A stretch of DNA of 64,000 nt from Caballeronia catudaia (GTDB taxonomy: Bacteria > Pseudomonadota > Gammaproteobacteria > Burkholderiales > Burkholderiaceae). The notes under the pieces are model-generated. The model was not told the DNA's origin, made no database searches, and worked only from the letters and a program-made list of their open reading frames with translations. A program made the translations under genes and the position numbers. Positions 38,822 through 47,915 of the stretch are shown here, piece by piece; position 1 is the stretch's first letter, and each line of letters starts with the position of its first letter. Where the stretch lies: positions 124,001-188,000 of the forward strand of contig NZ_FCOF02000007.1 of NCBI RefSeq assembly GCF_001544755.2, read 5' to 3'.

Positions 38822-39655
38822 ATGTCTGACCGATCGATTATAGACTGGCCCACCTGGACGAGCTCGGCGCCCGGACGCTACGTGCTCGACTGGGAGCAGG
38901 CGCAGCTCGATCACGTGGTGTCCGACATCTTCGGCTATCACGCGCTGCAGCTCGGCATGCCGCAGCTCGACGCGCTGCGCGAAAATCGCATGACCGGACG
39001 TGCGCTCGTGCTCGACGGCGAAAGCGCATCGAGCGCGCCCTATGCGCCGCCGCGCGCGACCACGCCCGGCGTGAGCGCGCTGCCCGCCGCGAGCGCGCCG
39101 GATGGCCGCAGCACCGTGTGGTGCGATCTGCTCGACCTGCCGTTCGAGGCGCAGAGCGTCGACCTGCTTGTGCTGCCGCACACGCTCGAATTCTCGCCCG
39201 ATCCGCACCGGCTGCTGCGCGAAGCCGAGCGCGTGCTGGTCCCCGAAGGGCAATTGATCATTCTCGGATTCAACTCGTTGAGCCTTTGGGGCGCGCGACA
39301 ATCGCTTGGCAAAGTGGCGGGACGGCCGTTCGTGCCGTCAGCGCACGAAATGATCGCCTTCACGCGTATCAAGGACTGGATCAAGCTGCTCGGATTCGAT
39401 CTTGAACGCGGGCGCTTCGGCTGCTATCGTCCGCCGCTCGTCGCGGACAAGTGGCTGCAACGCTACCAGTTCATGGAGGCCGCCGGCGACCGCTGGTGGC
39501 CCATCTTCGGCGCGGCGTACATGATCACGGCGGTGAAGCGCGTGCGCGGCATGCGCCTCATCGGTCCGCGCAAGCTGAAAAAACCCGCGCTCGCGCCTGG
39601 CCTCGCGCCGGTCGCCGCTCCGCACACGCGCAACGAGACTCGCAACGAGCATTGA
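38822..39655 (+). CDS. class I SAM-dependent methyltransferase-like protein
   Basis: A 277-residue protein whose middle (about 100-175: [20 protein letters not shown] then [20 protein letters not shown]) matches motifs II-III of Methyltransf_11 enzymes. The glycine-rich SAM loop normally found about 40 residues earlier is not evident; that region ([20 protein letters not shown]) is divergent. The C-terminus contains conserved [17 protein letters not shown] and a basic Pro/Ala tail. It is a long-standing neighbour of gloB and rnhA in this family of bacteria. Its stop overlaps the rnhA start (TGATG). Activity is unproven. Confidence 0.75.
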   Translation: MSDRSIIDWPTWTSSAPGRYVLDWEQAQLDHVVSDIFGYHALQLGMPQLDALRENRMTGRALVLDGESASSAPYAPPRATTPGVSALPAASAPDGRSTVWCDLLDLPFEAQSVDLLVLPHTLEFSPDPHRLLREAERVLVPEGQLIILGFNSLSLWGARQSLGKVAGRPFVPSAHEMIAFTRIKDWIKLLGFDLERGRFGCYRPPLVADKWLQRYQFMEAAGDRWWPIFGAAYMITAVKRVRGMRLIGPRKLKKPALAPGLAPVAAPHTRNETRNEH

Positions 39656-40116
39656 TGACTCAAGAATCCGCATCGAACAAGGTAATCGACATCTACACGG
39701 ACGGCGCCTGCAAAGGCAATCCCGGTCCCGGCGGCTGGGGCGCCCTGCTCCGTTTCGGCTCGCTGGAGAAGGAGCTGTTCGGCGGCGAAGCCGCGACCAC
39801 CAACAACCGCATGGAACTGATGGCGGTCATTTCCGCGCTCGAAGCGTTGAAACGGCCGTGCCACGCGGTCATCCACACCGATTCGCAATACGTGCAGAAA
39901 GGCATCAGCGAATGGATCCACGGGTGGAAGAAAAAGAACTGGATGACGGCCGCGAAAACGCCCGTCAAGAACGCCGACCTATGGAAGCGGCTCGACGGTC
40001 TCGTCGCGCAACATGAGATCGAATGGCGCTGGGTCAAGGGCCACGCCGGGCATCCCGAAAACGAACGCGCCGATGCGCTCGCCAATCGCGGCGTGACCTC
40101 GCTCGCCGACAACTAA
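39655..40116 (+). CDS. rnhA: ribonuclease HI
   Basis: A 153-residue endonuclease that degrades the RNA strand of RNA-DNA hybrids. Catalytic carboxylates are seen in [37 protein letters not shown] and NERADALAN, and the basic protrusion in [10 protein letters not shown]. Length is normal. It is coupled by TGATG to the methyltransferase and followed 18 bp later by dnaQ, the conserved rnhA-dnaQ pair in co-directional orientation. Confidence 0.97.
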   Translation: MTQESASNKVIDIYTDGACKGNPGPGGWGALLRFGSLEKELFGGEAATTNNRMELMAVISALEALKRPCHAVIHTDSQYVQKGISEWIHGWKKKNWMTAAKTPVKNADLWKRLDGLVAQHEIEWRWVKGHAGHPENERADALANRGVTSLADN

Positions 40117-40134
40117 TCAACGAACACGCCATTT

Positions 40135-40890
40135 ATGCGCCAACTGATACTGGACACCGAAACCACCGGCCTGAATGCGAGGACGGGCGACCGGATCATC
40201 GAAATCGGCTGCGTCGAGCTGGTGAATCGCCGGCTGACCGGCAACAATCTGCATCTCTACGTGAATCCGGAACGCGACAGCGATCCCGGCGCGCTCGCGG
40301 TGCACGGCCTCACGACCGAATTCCTCTCCGACAAGCCAAAGTTTGCGGAGATCGCCGCTCAACTGCGCGACTTCATCGCGGATGCCGAACTGATCATCCA
40401 TAACGCGCCGTTCGACGTCGGCTTTCTCGACATGGAATTCGCGCAGCTCGGATTGCCGAAGGTGGCGCAGACGTGCGCCGGCGTGATCGATTCGCTCGCG
40501 CAGGCCAAGCAGATGTTCCCCGGCAAGCGCAATTCGCTCGACGCCCTGTGCGACCGGTTCGGCATCAGCAACGCGCACCGCACGCTGCACGGCGCGCTGC
40601 TCGACTCGGAGCTGCTCGCCGAGGTCTATCTCGCGATGACGCGCGGCCAGGAAAGCCTCGTCATCGACATGCTGGGCGACGAGTCGTTGTCGGGCTCGGT
40701 TTCGACGTCGCGCATCGCGCTGGACGATCTCGACTTGCCGGTGATCGTCGCGAGCGCGGACGAACTCGCCGCGCACGAAGCAGTGCTGACCGATCTCGAC
40801 AAGGCGCTCAAGGGCGCGAGCGTGTGGCGCACCGAACCCGCGCCGGCTGAAGGCGAAGCCGTGCCCGCTCGAGAAGCTCTGACCGTTTGA
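40135..40890 (+). CDS. dnaQ: DNA polymerase III epsilon subunit (proofreading exonuclease)
   Basis: A 251-residue 3'-5' exonuclease of the replicase core. Exo motifs: ILDTETTGLN (Exo I), IHNAPFDVGFLD (Exo II), and HGALLDSELLAEVY (Exo IIIepsilon with His). The C-terminal roughly 65 residues, after a Ser-rich linker, should bind the alpha subunit. It follows rnhA closely and is probably co-transcribed with it. Confidence 0.96.
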   Translation: MRQLILDTETTGLNARTGDRIIEIGCVELVNRRLTGNNLHLYVNPERDSDPGALAVHGLTTEFLSDKPKFAEIAAQLRDFIADAELIIHNAPFDVGFLDMEFAQLGLPKVAQTCAGVIDSLAQAKQMFPGKRNSLDALCDRFGISNAHRTLHGALLDSELLAEVYLAMTRGQESLVIDMLGDESLSGSVSTSRIALDDLDLPVIVASADELAAHEAVLTDLDKALKGASVWRTEPAPAEGEAVPAREALTV

Positions 40891-40959
40891 TTTTTTCGAA
40901 TTTGCTTAACGAAGCACTAGACGGAACGCAAAACGCCTGACATAATCTCGTCTCTCTTC

Positions 40960-41034
40960 GGGTGGTTAGCTCAGCGGTAGAGCACTGCCTTCACACGGCA
41001 GGGGTCACTGGTTCGATCCCAGTACTACCCACCA
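40960..41034 (+). tRNA. tRNA-Val (anticodon CAC)
   Basis: Acceptor GGGTGGT/ACTACCC, D arm GCTCAGCGGTAGAGC, anticodon loop TTCACAC, T arm with GGTTCGATCCC, discriminator A and encoded CCA. Reads GUG. Confidence 0.97.
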
Positions 41035-41075
41035 GAATTCCTGGTGCTGGTAAAGCCAAGACACCGAAGATCAAA

Positions 41076-41107
41076 AGGGCTCAGGTTTAACGACCTGAGC
41101 CCTTTTT
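41076..41107 (+). terminator. tRNA-Val intrinsic terminator
   Basis: AGGGCTCAGG and CCTGAGCCCT form a 10-bp stem with an 8-nt loop, followed by TTTT, about 40 bases after the tRNA. Confidence 0.9.
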
Positions 41108-41128
41108 CATTTGCGTCGTCGGCGAAGA

Positions 41129-41602
41129 CTACGAAGCCCACACGCCCCGCGCCATCCCGCTCGCCGCAATCACCATCACCATCACGAGTGCCGCTTCGAG
41201 ATCGCTCATCCACGCGAAGCGCCGCGCGCGCGTGAGGTCGATCGCCCCGCCCTGCGCAAGCGCGATGCGCCAGCGTATCAGCGCGAGCATCGGCGAGACT
41301 TCGATCAGCAGGATCACGACGAGCGCCGTCATCTTCAAATGAAACAGCGGCTCGTGCAGATAGTACCCGCCGCCTTTTTCGAATCCGCCGAACGCGCGCA
41401 TCACGCCCGTCACGATCAGCACGATCGCGGTGATGCCCCACACCGAATCGGATCGGAACACGTCGCGCAGGCGCAGTTCGTTCGCCTGAATGGACTGCGT
41501 GGGATCGAGGCGACGCAACGCGCGCGCCCGAGCCAGCACGGATCCCAGCGCAAATCCAAAAGCAAGAAGATGAAGCGCGGCCAGCAACCAACGTATCAGC
41601 AT
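41129..41602 (-). CDS. DUF2214 family membrane protein
   Basis: A 157-residue protein with four predicted membrane helices (about 3-22, 55-75, 85-105, 135-155). Family landmarks are RVDxxWG-like RSDSVWGITAIVLIVTG, GGFEKGGGYYLHEPLFHLK with a conserved His, and a C-terminal MVIAASGMARG. Function unknown; the conserved His residues could bind haem, as in some cytochrome b-type relatives, but this is speculative. It is convergent with tRNA-Val. Confidence 0.8.
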   Translation of the reverse strand: MLIRWLLAALHLLAFGFALGSVLARARALRRLDPTQSIQANELRLRDVFRSDSVWGITAIVLIVTGVMRAFGGFEKGGGYYLHEPLFHLKMTALVVILLIEVSPMLALIRWRIALAQGGAIDLTRARRFAWMSDLEAALVMVMVIAASGMARGVWAS

Positions 41603-41645
41603 CCTTTCCTCCCGAATGAGACAGGAACGACGTGTACGGCAATAT

Positions 41646-41684
41646 CGGCTTACGTATGTGAAGTCGGCTTACGTATGTGAAGTC
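41646..41684. repeat. 19-bp tandem direct repeat, two copies
   Basis: CGGCTTACGTATGTGAAGT occurs twice head to tail with one extra base of a third copy. The second copy runs into the stop codon of the membrane-protein gene that ends here, so the duplication has probably altered only the 3' untranslated region. Confidence 0.9.
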
Positions 41685-42573
41685 AGACCTGACGCAGCGT
41701 CGCGTCGAGCGCGCGCGCCGCGTTGCGATCGCCTTCGCTGGCGAGCGGCGCGCGGAATACGGTGGTGCGATTGTGTCCGGCAGCGGCGGGCGAGTCCCAC
41801 AGCAATTCGACCTTGGGCCGCCGCGCGAGCAAGCCGCGCCAGGCCTCGCCGCCCGAGCGAACCGATGGCGCCGCGGGCTCCGTGACGGGCGTGAGCATCC
41901 TCGTGGATGGGGACGCATCCGGCGACGGCGCGGGCCATTTCACCGATAATTCACGTGCATCGTACTGTCCGAGCTTGCGGCTTTCGGCCCAGACGACAGC
42001 CGTGCGCAGGACGGGATCGAGCGAAATTGCATAGCGGCCGATTGCGAAACGGCGCGCCGCGATGTTCGTGCGCCAGAGCGCGCGCGGCCGGCAGATCCAC
42101 ACGACGACCGCATAGAGCGCCGGCCCGACGACGAGCCAGCCGTTGGTCTCGGCAAGCGCTTGCGTAAAGCGGCGCCAGCCCGAACTCCAGATGAACGCGG
42201 CGACGGAAAACATCGCGAAGCCGAAGGCCAGGAGCGCGAGAAAGCGCAGCGCCTGCCGCAGCCATTGCGGCAACGGATGCAGCGGACGCTCCACACGCGC
42301 CCTTGCGCCCGGCAGCACGATGAGAAGAAAGATCAGGACGAGATTCAGGCACGCCCACGGCGACGATGTCATCGCGCGCAGCGAAGACAGGTAGCCCATC
42401 TGCGACATCGAAAACGCCCAACGCGCCGCGAGCACCAGTCCGATGGCCCGCAGGGCGAACACGGTGCCGGCGCCCGGTGCCGGGCTCGCGCTGAATTGCT
42501 TGGGTCTCGCCAAAAGAAACACTCCTGTCCACGTACGATGCATGCCGCCTCGCGCAAGGCGAAGCCCGGTCAT
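41683..42573 (-). CDS. hypothetical membrane protein
   Basis: Up to 296 residues; the ATG ten codons in (MHRTWTGVF) is an alternative start with a weak GAGG site. Hydrophobic segments appear at about 37-55, 72-88, 108-130 and 145-160, followed by a soluble C-terminal half of about 130 residues containing RFAIGRYAISLDPVLRTAVV and a Pro/Ser-rich stretch. I recognise no domain. Composition and codon use are like the neighbours, so it is probably a genuine but lineage-restricted gene. Confidence 0.65.
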   Translation of the reverse strand: MTGLRLARGGMHRTWTGVFLLARPKQFSASPAPGAGTVFALRAIGLVLAARWAFSMSQMGYLSSLRAMTSSPWACLNLVLIFLLIVLPGARARVERPLHPLPQWLRQALRFLALLAFGFAMFSVAAFIWSSGWRRFTQALAETNGWLVVGPALYAVVVWICRPRALWRTNIAARRFAIGRYAISLDPVLRTAVVWAESRKLGQYDARELSVKWPAPSPDASPSTRMLTPVTEPAAPSVRSGGEAWRGLLARRPKVELLWDSPAAAGHNRTTVFRAPLASEGDRNAARALDATLRQV

Positions 42574-42660
42574 TATAGGGAGATTACGGATGTCTTCAGA
42601 GGTTTCCCGAGCGTAGCGCGGTCCCGCGCTCCGAAGGCATGCCCGTGTGTGCTGTTACGA

Positions 42661-42700
42661 CAACGCCCCGCGGGCCTTGAGGCGCGCGGGGCGTTGTTTT
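42661..42700. terminator. strong stem-loop at the 3' end of the glycosyltransferase gene
   Basis: CAACGCCCCGCG and CGCGGGGCGTTG form a 12-bp perfect stem with a 12-nt loop; TTTT follows on the plus strand only. On the minus strand it lies about 35 bases past the glycosyltransferase stop and may protect or end that mRNA. Confidence 0.65.
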
Positions 42701-42733
42701 GCAGCCGGTGCCGCCGGCGGCGGCAAGACTCGA

Positions 42734-43798
42734 TTAGCTGGCGTTGACTTCGCGCAGCACGGTGCGGCGCTTCTGGCGCAGCAGCTCTTCGTACACGTTG
42801 ACGTAGTTGGCCGCCATCACCTTCGACGAGAAGCGCTTTTCGAACGCGCCGCGCACTTTTTCGCGCGACAGCGTGTCGAGACGCTTCACCGCGGCGATCG
42901 CGCTCAGCTCGTCTTCGACGACGAAGCCCGACACGCCGTTCTCGATGACTTCCGGCACCGAGCCGCGGTTGAACGCGATCACCGGCGTACCGCAGGCCAT
43001 CGCTTCGATCATCACAAGGCCGAAGGGCTCCGGCCAGTCGATCGGGAACAGCAGCGCGTGCGCGTTGCCGAGGAACTCGGTCTTCTCGGCTTCACTGATT
43101 TCACCGATGTACTCGACGTGCGGCAGCGCGAAGAGTGGCTTGATCTCTTCTTCGTAATACGCGCGATCAGCCTTGTCGAGCTTCGCGGCGATCTTGATCT
43201 TCATGCCCGCGGCCTGCGCGATGCGGATCGCGCGATCGACGCGCTTTTCCGGCGAGATGCGGCCGAGGAACGCGAGATAGCCGGGCTTCACGTTCGGGAT
43301 CGGCTTGAGCAGGTTTTCCGGCAGGCCGTGATAGACGGTCGACAGCCAGTTAGCCTGCGACAGCGGCTGACGCTGGTTGTCCGAAATCGAAATGACGGGC
43401 ACATCGTTGAACGTGCTGAAGATCGGCTGCAGTTCGGGCAGATCGAGACGGCCGTGCATGGTCGTCAGGAACGGCACCGGCTGGCGCGCGAACAGCGAGA
43501 ACGGGTAATAGTCGATGTGGAAATGCAGCACGTCGAACTCATCGGCGCGGCGGCGGACTTCTTCGAGCAGCAGCATGTGCGGCGCCATCGTGTCGCGGAT
43601 GGTCGGGTCGAGGCGCAGCGCCTGCGGCCAGAATGCTTCGAGCTTCGCGGACGTCTGCGAATCACCGCTCGCGAAGAGCGTGACGTCGTGTCCGGCATCC
43701 ACAAGTGCCTCGGTCAGATAAGACACCACGCGTTCCGTGCCGCCGTACAGCTTCGGCGGAACAGCCTCGTGGAGGGGCGCGATTTGAGCGATTCGCAT
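42734..43798 (-). CDS. glycosyltransferase family 4
   Basis: A 354-residue GT-B fold glycosyltransferase. The N-terminal domain has the glycine loop PPKLYGGTERVVSYL, and the C-terminal domain has FLGRISPEKRVDRAI and the nucleotide-sugar site EPFGLVMIEAMACGTPVIA. It probably transfers a sugar from a nucleotide sugar in the cytosol. An AGGAG site lies eight bases before the ATG. The neighbouring ABC exporter and trehalose genes are divergent or separate, so a shared pathway cannot be claimed; acceptor unknown. Confidence 0.87.
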   Translation of the reverse strand: MRIAQIAPLHEAVPPKLYGGTERVVSYLTEALVDAGHDVTLFASGDSQTSAKLEAFWPQALRLDPTIRDTMAPHMLLLEEVRRRADEFDVLHFHIDYYPFSLFARQPVPFLTTMHGRLDLPELQPIFSTFNDVPVISISDNQRQPLSQANWLSTVYHGLPENLLKPIPNVKPGYLAFLGRISPEKRVDRAIRIAQAAGMKIKIAAKLDKADRAYYEEEIKPLFALPHVEYIGEISEAEKTEFLGNAHALLFPIDWPEPFGLVMIEAMACGTPVIAFNRGSVPEVIENGVSGFVVEDELSAIAAVKRLDTLSREKVRGAFEKRFSSKVMAANYVNVYEELLRQKRRTVLREVNAS

Positions 43799-44604
43799 GT
43801 CGTGAAACTCCTAATGAAAGGTCAGGCTAAGTGCTGCTGTCGTGTTGACGTTGGAAGCGAATCGCTCGGCTCGGGCGAAGCTTTCCGCGGCGCGATTGCC
43901 GCGGCGCTGGAGCTGATGCTCGAGTGAAAAAGCGGGGTCGCTGATCACCGGTTTGTCGCGCAGGCGTTCCAACGAAGCAAATAAGGTTCCACGTCTCAAA
44001 AACCGCCGCGCGCCAGCAATTAACGCGCATTCGCTTTGGCGGTTGACTGGAACTTGCAAAAACCTGTCGATGACCTAAGGGCAAACCCGTAGCGAATTAT
44101 GGAGCTTTTTACAGAGCGCAGCAGGCAGTCATTTCAACTTATTTACCTTGTTACAAGGGGGAAACACTTTGCAAACCCCTGTTTATTAGGGATGTTCTAC
44201 ATTTGAGCACGGGCTTCGACGACGCGCGGGTCGCGACACGTACGTGCGGAGGCGGACTGGCGCATTTGCGGCGCTGCAGCATCTGCCGCCGATGCCTGGC
44301 GCGGGACATGCTTTTCCGACCCTTGCGTCTGGCTGAACGGTCGGCCCGGCGAGCGCTGCATCGCAAAAGTCGCGCAGTGTGCTTACAATGCGCGCCCGTT
44401 GGCTCTGGGCGACAGCCCCATGTTTGGCGCGGACGATGTTCGGATGGCCACACGCACCGAGCGTCATATGCCCGAAGACGCGTTGCCCCCGCCCGATACT
44501 GGCTACAATTCGGGATGGAGACGGCGCAGCGTCGCCTCGCTTGACGTCAGTCGCGCCGGATCGGGCGACGCATCGCATGCCGGTTGCCGCAGACCGCACC
44601 GCGC
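43799..44604. other. 806-bp interval without a convincing gene
   Basis: This gap lies between the divergent glycosyltransferase and ABC exporter genes. Several overlapping open frames of 80-160 codons exist on both strands, but none has a ribosome site, a recognisable domain or consistent codon bias. A relatively AT-rich stretch at about 44085-44200 could hold promoters, with ATTATG at 44097-44102 a possible minus-strand -10. Two TACAAT hexamers (44391-44396, 44504-44509) are possible plus-strand -10 elements for the exporter. It may be decayed coding DNA or contain an RNA gene. Confidence 0.4.
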
Positions 44605-46485
44605 ATGGCAGTGCCCGAAGGCGCAACATACGCTCAACCGCTCTACGACCAAAAAAGACCATTGGACCAACTCACCGTCTCTCAGCGTAACGCGCACAAC
44701 GCGAAGCTTTCGAGCTACGCACACCGACCGCTCGCGTTCCTGTTGCGTTACATCCGCCGGCACCCGGTGGCGCATGCCATCGTGCTCTTCAGCGTGTTCG
44801 CGGCAGTCGGCTGCGCCCTCGCCTCCCAATACGCGATCAAACATCTGATCGACGTGCTCGGACAAGGCCGCGGGCATCCCGGCCCGCTCTGGGGCGCGTT
44901 CATGATCCTGGTCGGCCTGATCGCCGCCGACAACCTGCTGTGGCGGGTCGGCGGATGGGTCGGCGCGCACGTGTTCGTGATCGTCACAGGCGACTTGCGC
45001 AAAGACCTGTTCTCCTACCTGTCCGGCCACTCGCCGACGTATTTCTCCGAAAAGCAGCCGGGCATGCTCGCGAGCCGCATCACGGCGACATCGAACGCGA
45101 TCTACACCTCCGAAAACGTGATGGCGTGGAACGTCCTGCCGCCGTGCATCGCGGTGCTGGGCGCGATCGTGATGATCGTCACCGTGAACCCGTTGATGGC
45201 GGCCGGCTTGATGCTCTCGTCGCTGGTTCTCTCGCTGATCCTCTACCGGCTCGCGAAACGCGGTTCGGCGCGGCATCACAGTTTCGCGTCGAAGGCGGCG
45301 TCGGTGGATGGCGAACTCGTCGACGTGATCGGCAATATGTCACTCGTGCGCGCGTTCGGCATGACCTTCCGCGAGCAAAAGCGCTTCGGCTCGACCGTGA
45401 AGGCCGAAATGGTCGCGCGCCAGCAAAGCCTGCTGTATCTCGAAAAGCTGCGTCTCTTTCACGCGGTCGTGACGGCGATTCTTTCCGCCGGCCTGCTCGG
45501 CTGGGCGCTGTGGCTGTGGTCGCAAGGCCGCGCGACGTCCGGCGACATCGTGCTCGTCAGTTCGCTCGGCTTCACGATTCTGCATGGCACGCGCGATCTC
45601 GCCGTCGCGCTCGTGGATGTGACGCAGCACGTCGCGCGTCTCGCCGAAGCCGTGCAGACGCTGCTCGAGCCGCACGGCATGCCGGACCGCTCGGATGCGA
45701 CCGAGCTCGTGCCGCAAGGCGGGCGCGTCGATTTCGAAGGCGTCACGTTCGCATACCCGCGCCGCCGCCCGATTCTCGACAACTTCCATCTGCATATCGA
45801 GCCGGGCCAGCGCGTCGGGCTGATCGGCAAGTCGGGCGCGGGCAAATCGACCGTGCTCGCGCTCCTGCAACGCTTCTACGAGACGCAGAAAGGCAGCATC
45901 AGGATCGACGGCCAGGATATCGGCGCGATCACGCAGGACAGTCTGCGCCACGCGATCGCGCTCGTGCCGCAGGATATTTCCCTGTTCCATCGCACCGTGT
46001 TCGAGAACATCGCGTACGGGCGTCCGGAAGCGAGCCGCGAGGAAGTGCTCGCCGCCGCGCGCGAGGCGCGCTGCACGGACTTCATCGAGGCGATGCCCGA
46101 AGGCTTCGACACGATCGTCGGCGACCGCGGCGTGAAGCTGTCGGGCGGCCAGCGCCAGCGCATCGCGATCGCGCGCGCGATCCTCAAGAACGCGCCGATT
46201 CTCCTGCTCGACGAAGCGACCTCCGCGCTCGACAGCGCATCGGAGGAAGCGATCCAGCAGGCGCTCGACCGGCTGATGGTCGGCCGCACGGTGATCGCGA
46301 TCGCACACCGGCTGTCGACGCTGCAGAACTTCGACCGCATCATCGTGATGAGCGCGGGCAAGGTCATCGACGACGGCTCGCCACAGGAATTGCGCGATCG
46401 TCCGGGGCTGTATCGCGAGTTGCTCTCGAAGCAGCACGGCAAGGTGCCGTCGATCGTCGCGACGCCGCACAAGCAGCCTGCTTGA
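44605..46485 (+). CDS. ABC exporter (fused membrane and ATPase domains)
   Basis: A 626-residue half-transporter that should homodimerise in the inner membrane. Six helices lie within about 50-330; the nucleotide-binding domain (about 360-600) has Walker A GKSGAGKST, Q-loop LVPQDISLFH, signature KLSGGQRQR, Walker B ILLLDEATSALD and switch His AIAHRLST. It resembles lipid or glycan exporters of the MsbA/NdvA group more than drug pumps. I used the ATG giving MAVPEGATYA; a TTG seven codons earlier is possible. Ends at a bidirectional terminator shared with otsA. Confidence 0.88.
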   Translation: MAVPEGATYAQPLYDQKRPLDQLTVSQRNAHNAKLSSYAHRPLAFLLRYIRRHPVAHAIVLFSVFAAVGCALASQYAIKHLIDVLGQGRGHPGPLWGAFMILVGLIAADNLLWRVGGWVGAHVFVIVTGDLRKDLFSYLSGHSPTYFSEKQPGMLASRITATSNAIYTSENVMAWNVLPPCIAVLGAIVMIVTVNPLMAAGLMLSSLVLSLILYRLAKRGSARHHSFASKAASVDGELVDVIGNMSLVRAFGMTFREQKRFGSTVKAEMVARQQSLLYLEKLRLFHAVVTAILSAGLLGWALWLWSQGRATSGDIVLVSSLGFTILHGTRDLAVALVDVTQHVARLAEAVQTLLEPHGMPDRSDATELVPQGGRVDFEGVTFAYPRRRPILDNFHLHIEPGQRVGLIGKSGAGKSTVLALLQRFYETQKGSIRIDGQDIGAITQDSLRHAIALVPQDISLFHRTVFENIAYGRPEASREEVLAAAREARCTDFIEAMPEGFDTIVGDRGVKLSGGQRQRIAIARAILKNAPILLLDEATSALDSASEEAIQQALDRLMVGRTVIAIAHRLSTLQNFDRIIVMSAGKVIDDGSPQELRDRPGLYRELLSKQHGKVPSIVATPHKQPA

Positions 46486-46501
46486 TCAGGTTTCAAAGAA
46501 G

Positions 46502-46537
46502 AAAAGCCGCTGTTCCTTGACGGACAGCGGCTTTTTT
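46502..46537. terminator. bidirectional terminator between the ABC exporter and otsA
   Basis: AAAAGCCGCTGT and ACAGCGGCTTTT arms with a 10-nt loop, flanked by A and T runs on opposite sides. It touches the otsA stop codon. Confidence 0.9.
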
Positions 46538-47915
46538 ACGCCTTCAGATCCCGCATGAAGTTGTCGCGCCAGACCGAGACATTGTTCTCGCGCAGTTGCG
46601 CCATCATTTCGTCGTAGCGCGCTTTTCGCTCGTTGAGAGGCATCTGGAGCGCGGCGGCGAGCGCATCGGCCATGCCGTCGACGTCGAGCGGGTTGACGAT
46701 GAGCGCCGCCGTCAGTTCGCGCGCCGCGCCCGCGAACTGCGAGAGCACCAGCACCCCGGGATCGTCCGGGTCTTGGGCCGAAACGTATTCCTTCGCGACC
46801 AGATTCATGCCGTCGCGAAGCGGCGTGACGAGGCCCACATGCGCTTCGCGAAACAGCGCCGCGAGCACCGGCCGCTCGTACTGCCGATGGATATAGCGGA
46901 TCGGCGTCCAGTCGAGCTCGGCGTACCGGCCGTTGATGCGGCCCGACTCCGCTTCGAGCTGCAGACGGATGTCGCGGTAGGCGTCGACATCCGTGCGGGT
47001 CGGCGGCGCGATCTGCAGGAAGGACACGTTGTTGCGCTGATGCGAGTCGTGCTCGATCAGCCGCTCGAACGCGCGGAACCGCTCGACGAGACCCTTCGAA
47101 TAGTCCAGGCGATCGACGCTCATCACGAGCTTGCGATGATGCAGCGTCGACTTGACGATCTCGACATCGCGCCCGCTTTCGCCGTGTTTCGCGAGCGCGG
47201 CGATTTCATCGGGATAGACGCCGATCGGATACGCGGCGGCGCTGAGCGTCCGGCCGAACGCACGCACGTCGACCGGCTTCGCGCCGTCGCGCCGCAACGC
47301 GCCGCCCGCCTCCGTCTCGACGTACTCGCAGAACGCGCGCAGATCCGGCTCCGTCTGAAAGCCGAGCAGATCGAACGCGCAGAGCGCCTCCACCAGCTCG
47401 CGATGGCGCGGCACGGCGAGCAGAATCTGCGAAGCGGGAAACGGAATATGCAGAAAGAATCCAATGCGATTCTTCACGCCCAATGCGCGCAGCGCCTGCG
47501 CGAACGGAATCAGGTGATAGTCGTGCACCCAGATCACGTCGTCGGGCTTGAGCAGCGGCGCGAGCTGCGCGGCGAGCCAGCGATTCACGCGGCAATAGCC
47601 GTCGTATTCGTGTCGATCGAACTCGATCAGATCCGCACGATAGTGAAACGCCGGCCAGAGCGTCGCGTTCGAAAACCCGCGGTAGTACTGGTCGTAATCG
47701 CGCCGCACGAGCCCGATGGTCGCGAAGGTCACCGGGCCGTGTTCTTCGAGCTTGATGTCGTCGGGCGCAGAAGTCAGCACGTCGCCGCTCCAGCCAAACC
47801 ACATGCCGCCGGTTTCCTTGAGCGCGTCGTACACCCCGACCGCGAGACCGCCCGCCGCGGGGCCGCCTTCGGAAATCGGCGCGACGCGGTTCGAAACGAT
47901 GATGAGGCGGCTCAC
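46536..47915 (-). CDS. otsA: alpha,alpha-trehalose-6-phosphate synthase
   Basis: A 459-residue GT20 enzyme that joins glucose from UDP-glucose to glucose-6-phosphate. The N-terminal [10 protein letters not shown] and GGLAVGV loop binds glucose-6-phosphate/[14 protein letters not shown] and [10 protein letters not shown] are the active-site blocks; and [15 protein letters not shown] is near the C-terminus. The start codon is GTG, overlapping the otsB stop (GTGA). Makes the osmoprotectant trehalose together with OtsB. Confidence 0.95.
   Translation of the reverse strand: MSRLIIVSNRVAPISEGGPAAGGLAVGVYDALKETGGMWFGWSGDVLTSAPDDIKLEEHGPVTFATIGLVRRDYDQYYRGFSNATLWPAFHYRADLIEFDRHEYDGYCRVNRWLAAQLAPLLKPDDVIWVHDYHLIPFAQALRALGVKNRIGFFLHIPFPASQILLAVPRHRELVEALCAFDLLGFQTEPDLRAFCEYVETEAGGALRRDGAKPVDVRAFGRTLSAAAYPIGVYPDEIAALAKHGESGRDVEIVKSTLHHRKLVMSVDRLDYSKGLVERFRAFERLIEHDSHQRNNVSFLQIAPPTRTDVDAYRDIRLQLEAESGRINGRYAELDWTPIRYIHRQYERPVLAALFREAHVGLVTPLRDGMNLVAKEYVSAQDPDDPGVLVLSQFAGAARELTAALIVNPLDVDGMADALAAALQMPLNERKARYDEMMAQLRENNVSVWRDNFMRDLKA

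Noticed and set aside
44186-44662. 158-codon minus-strand frame in the glycosyltransferase-exporter gap
   Set aside because: No ribosome site, no domain, runs into the exporter gene and has arbitrary composition.
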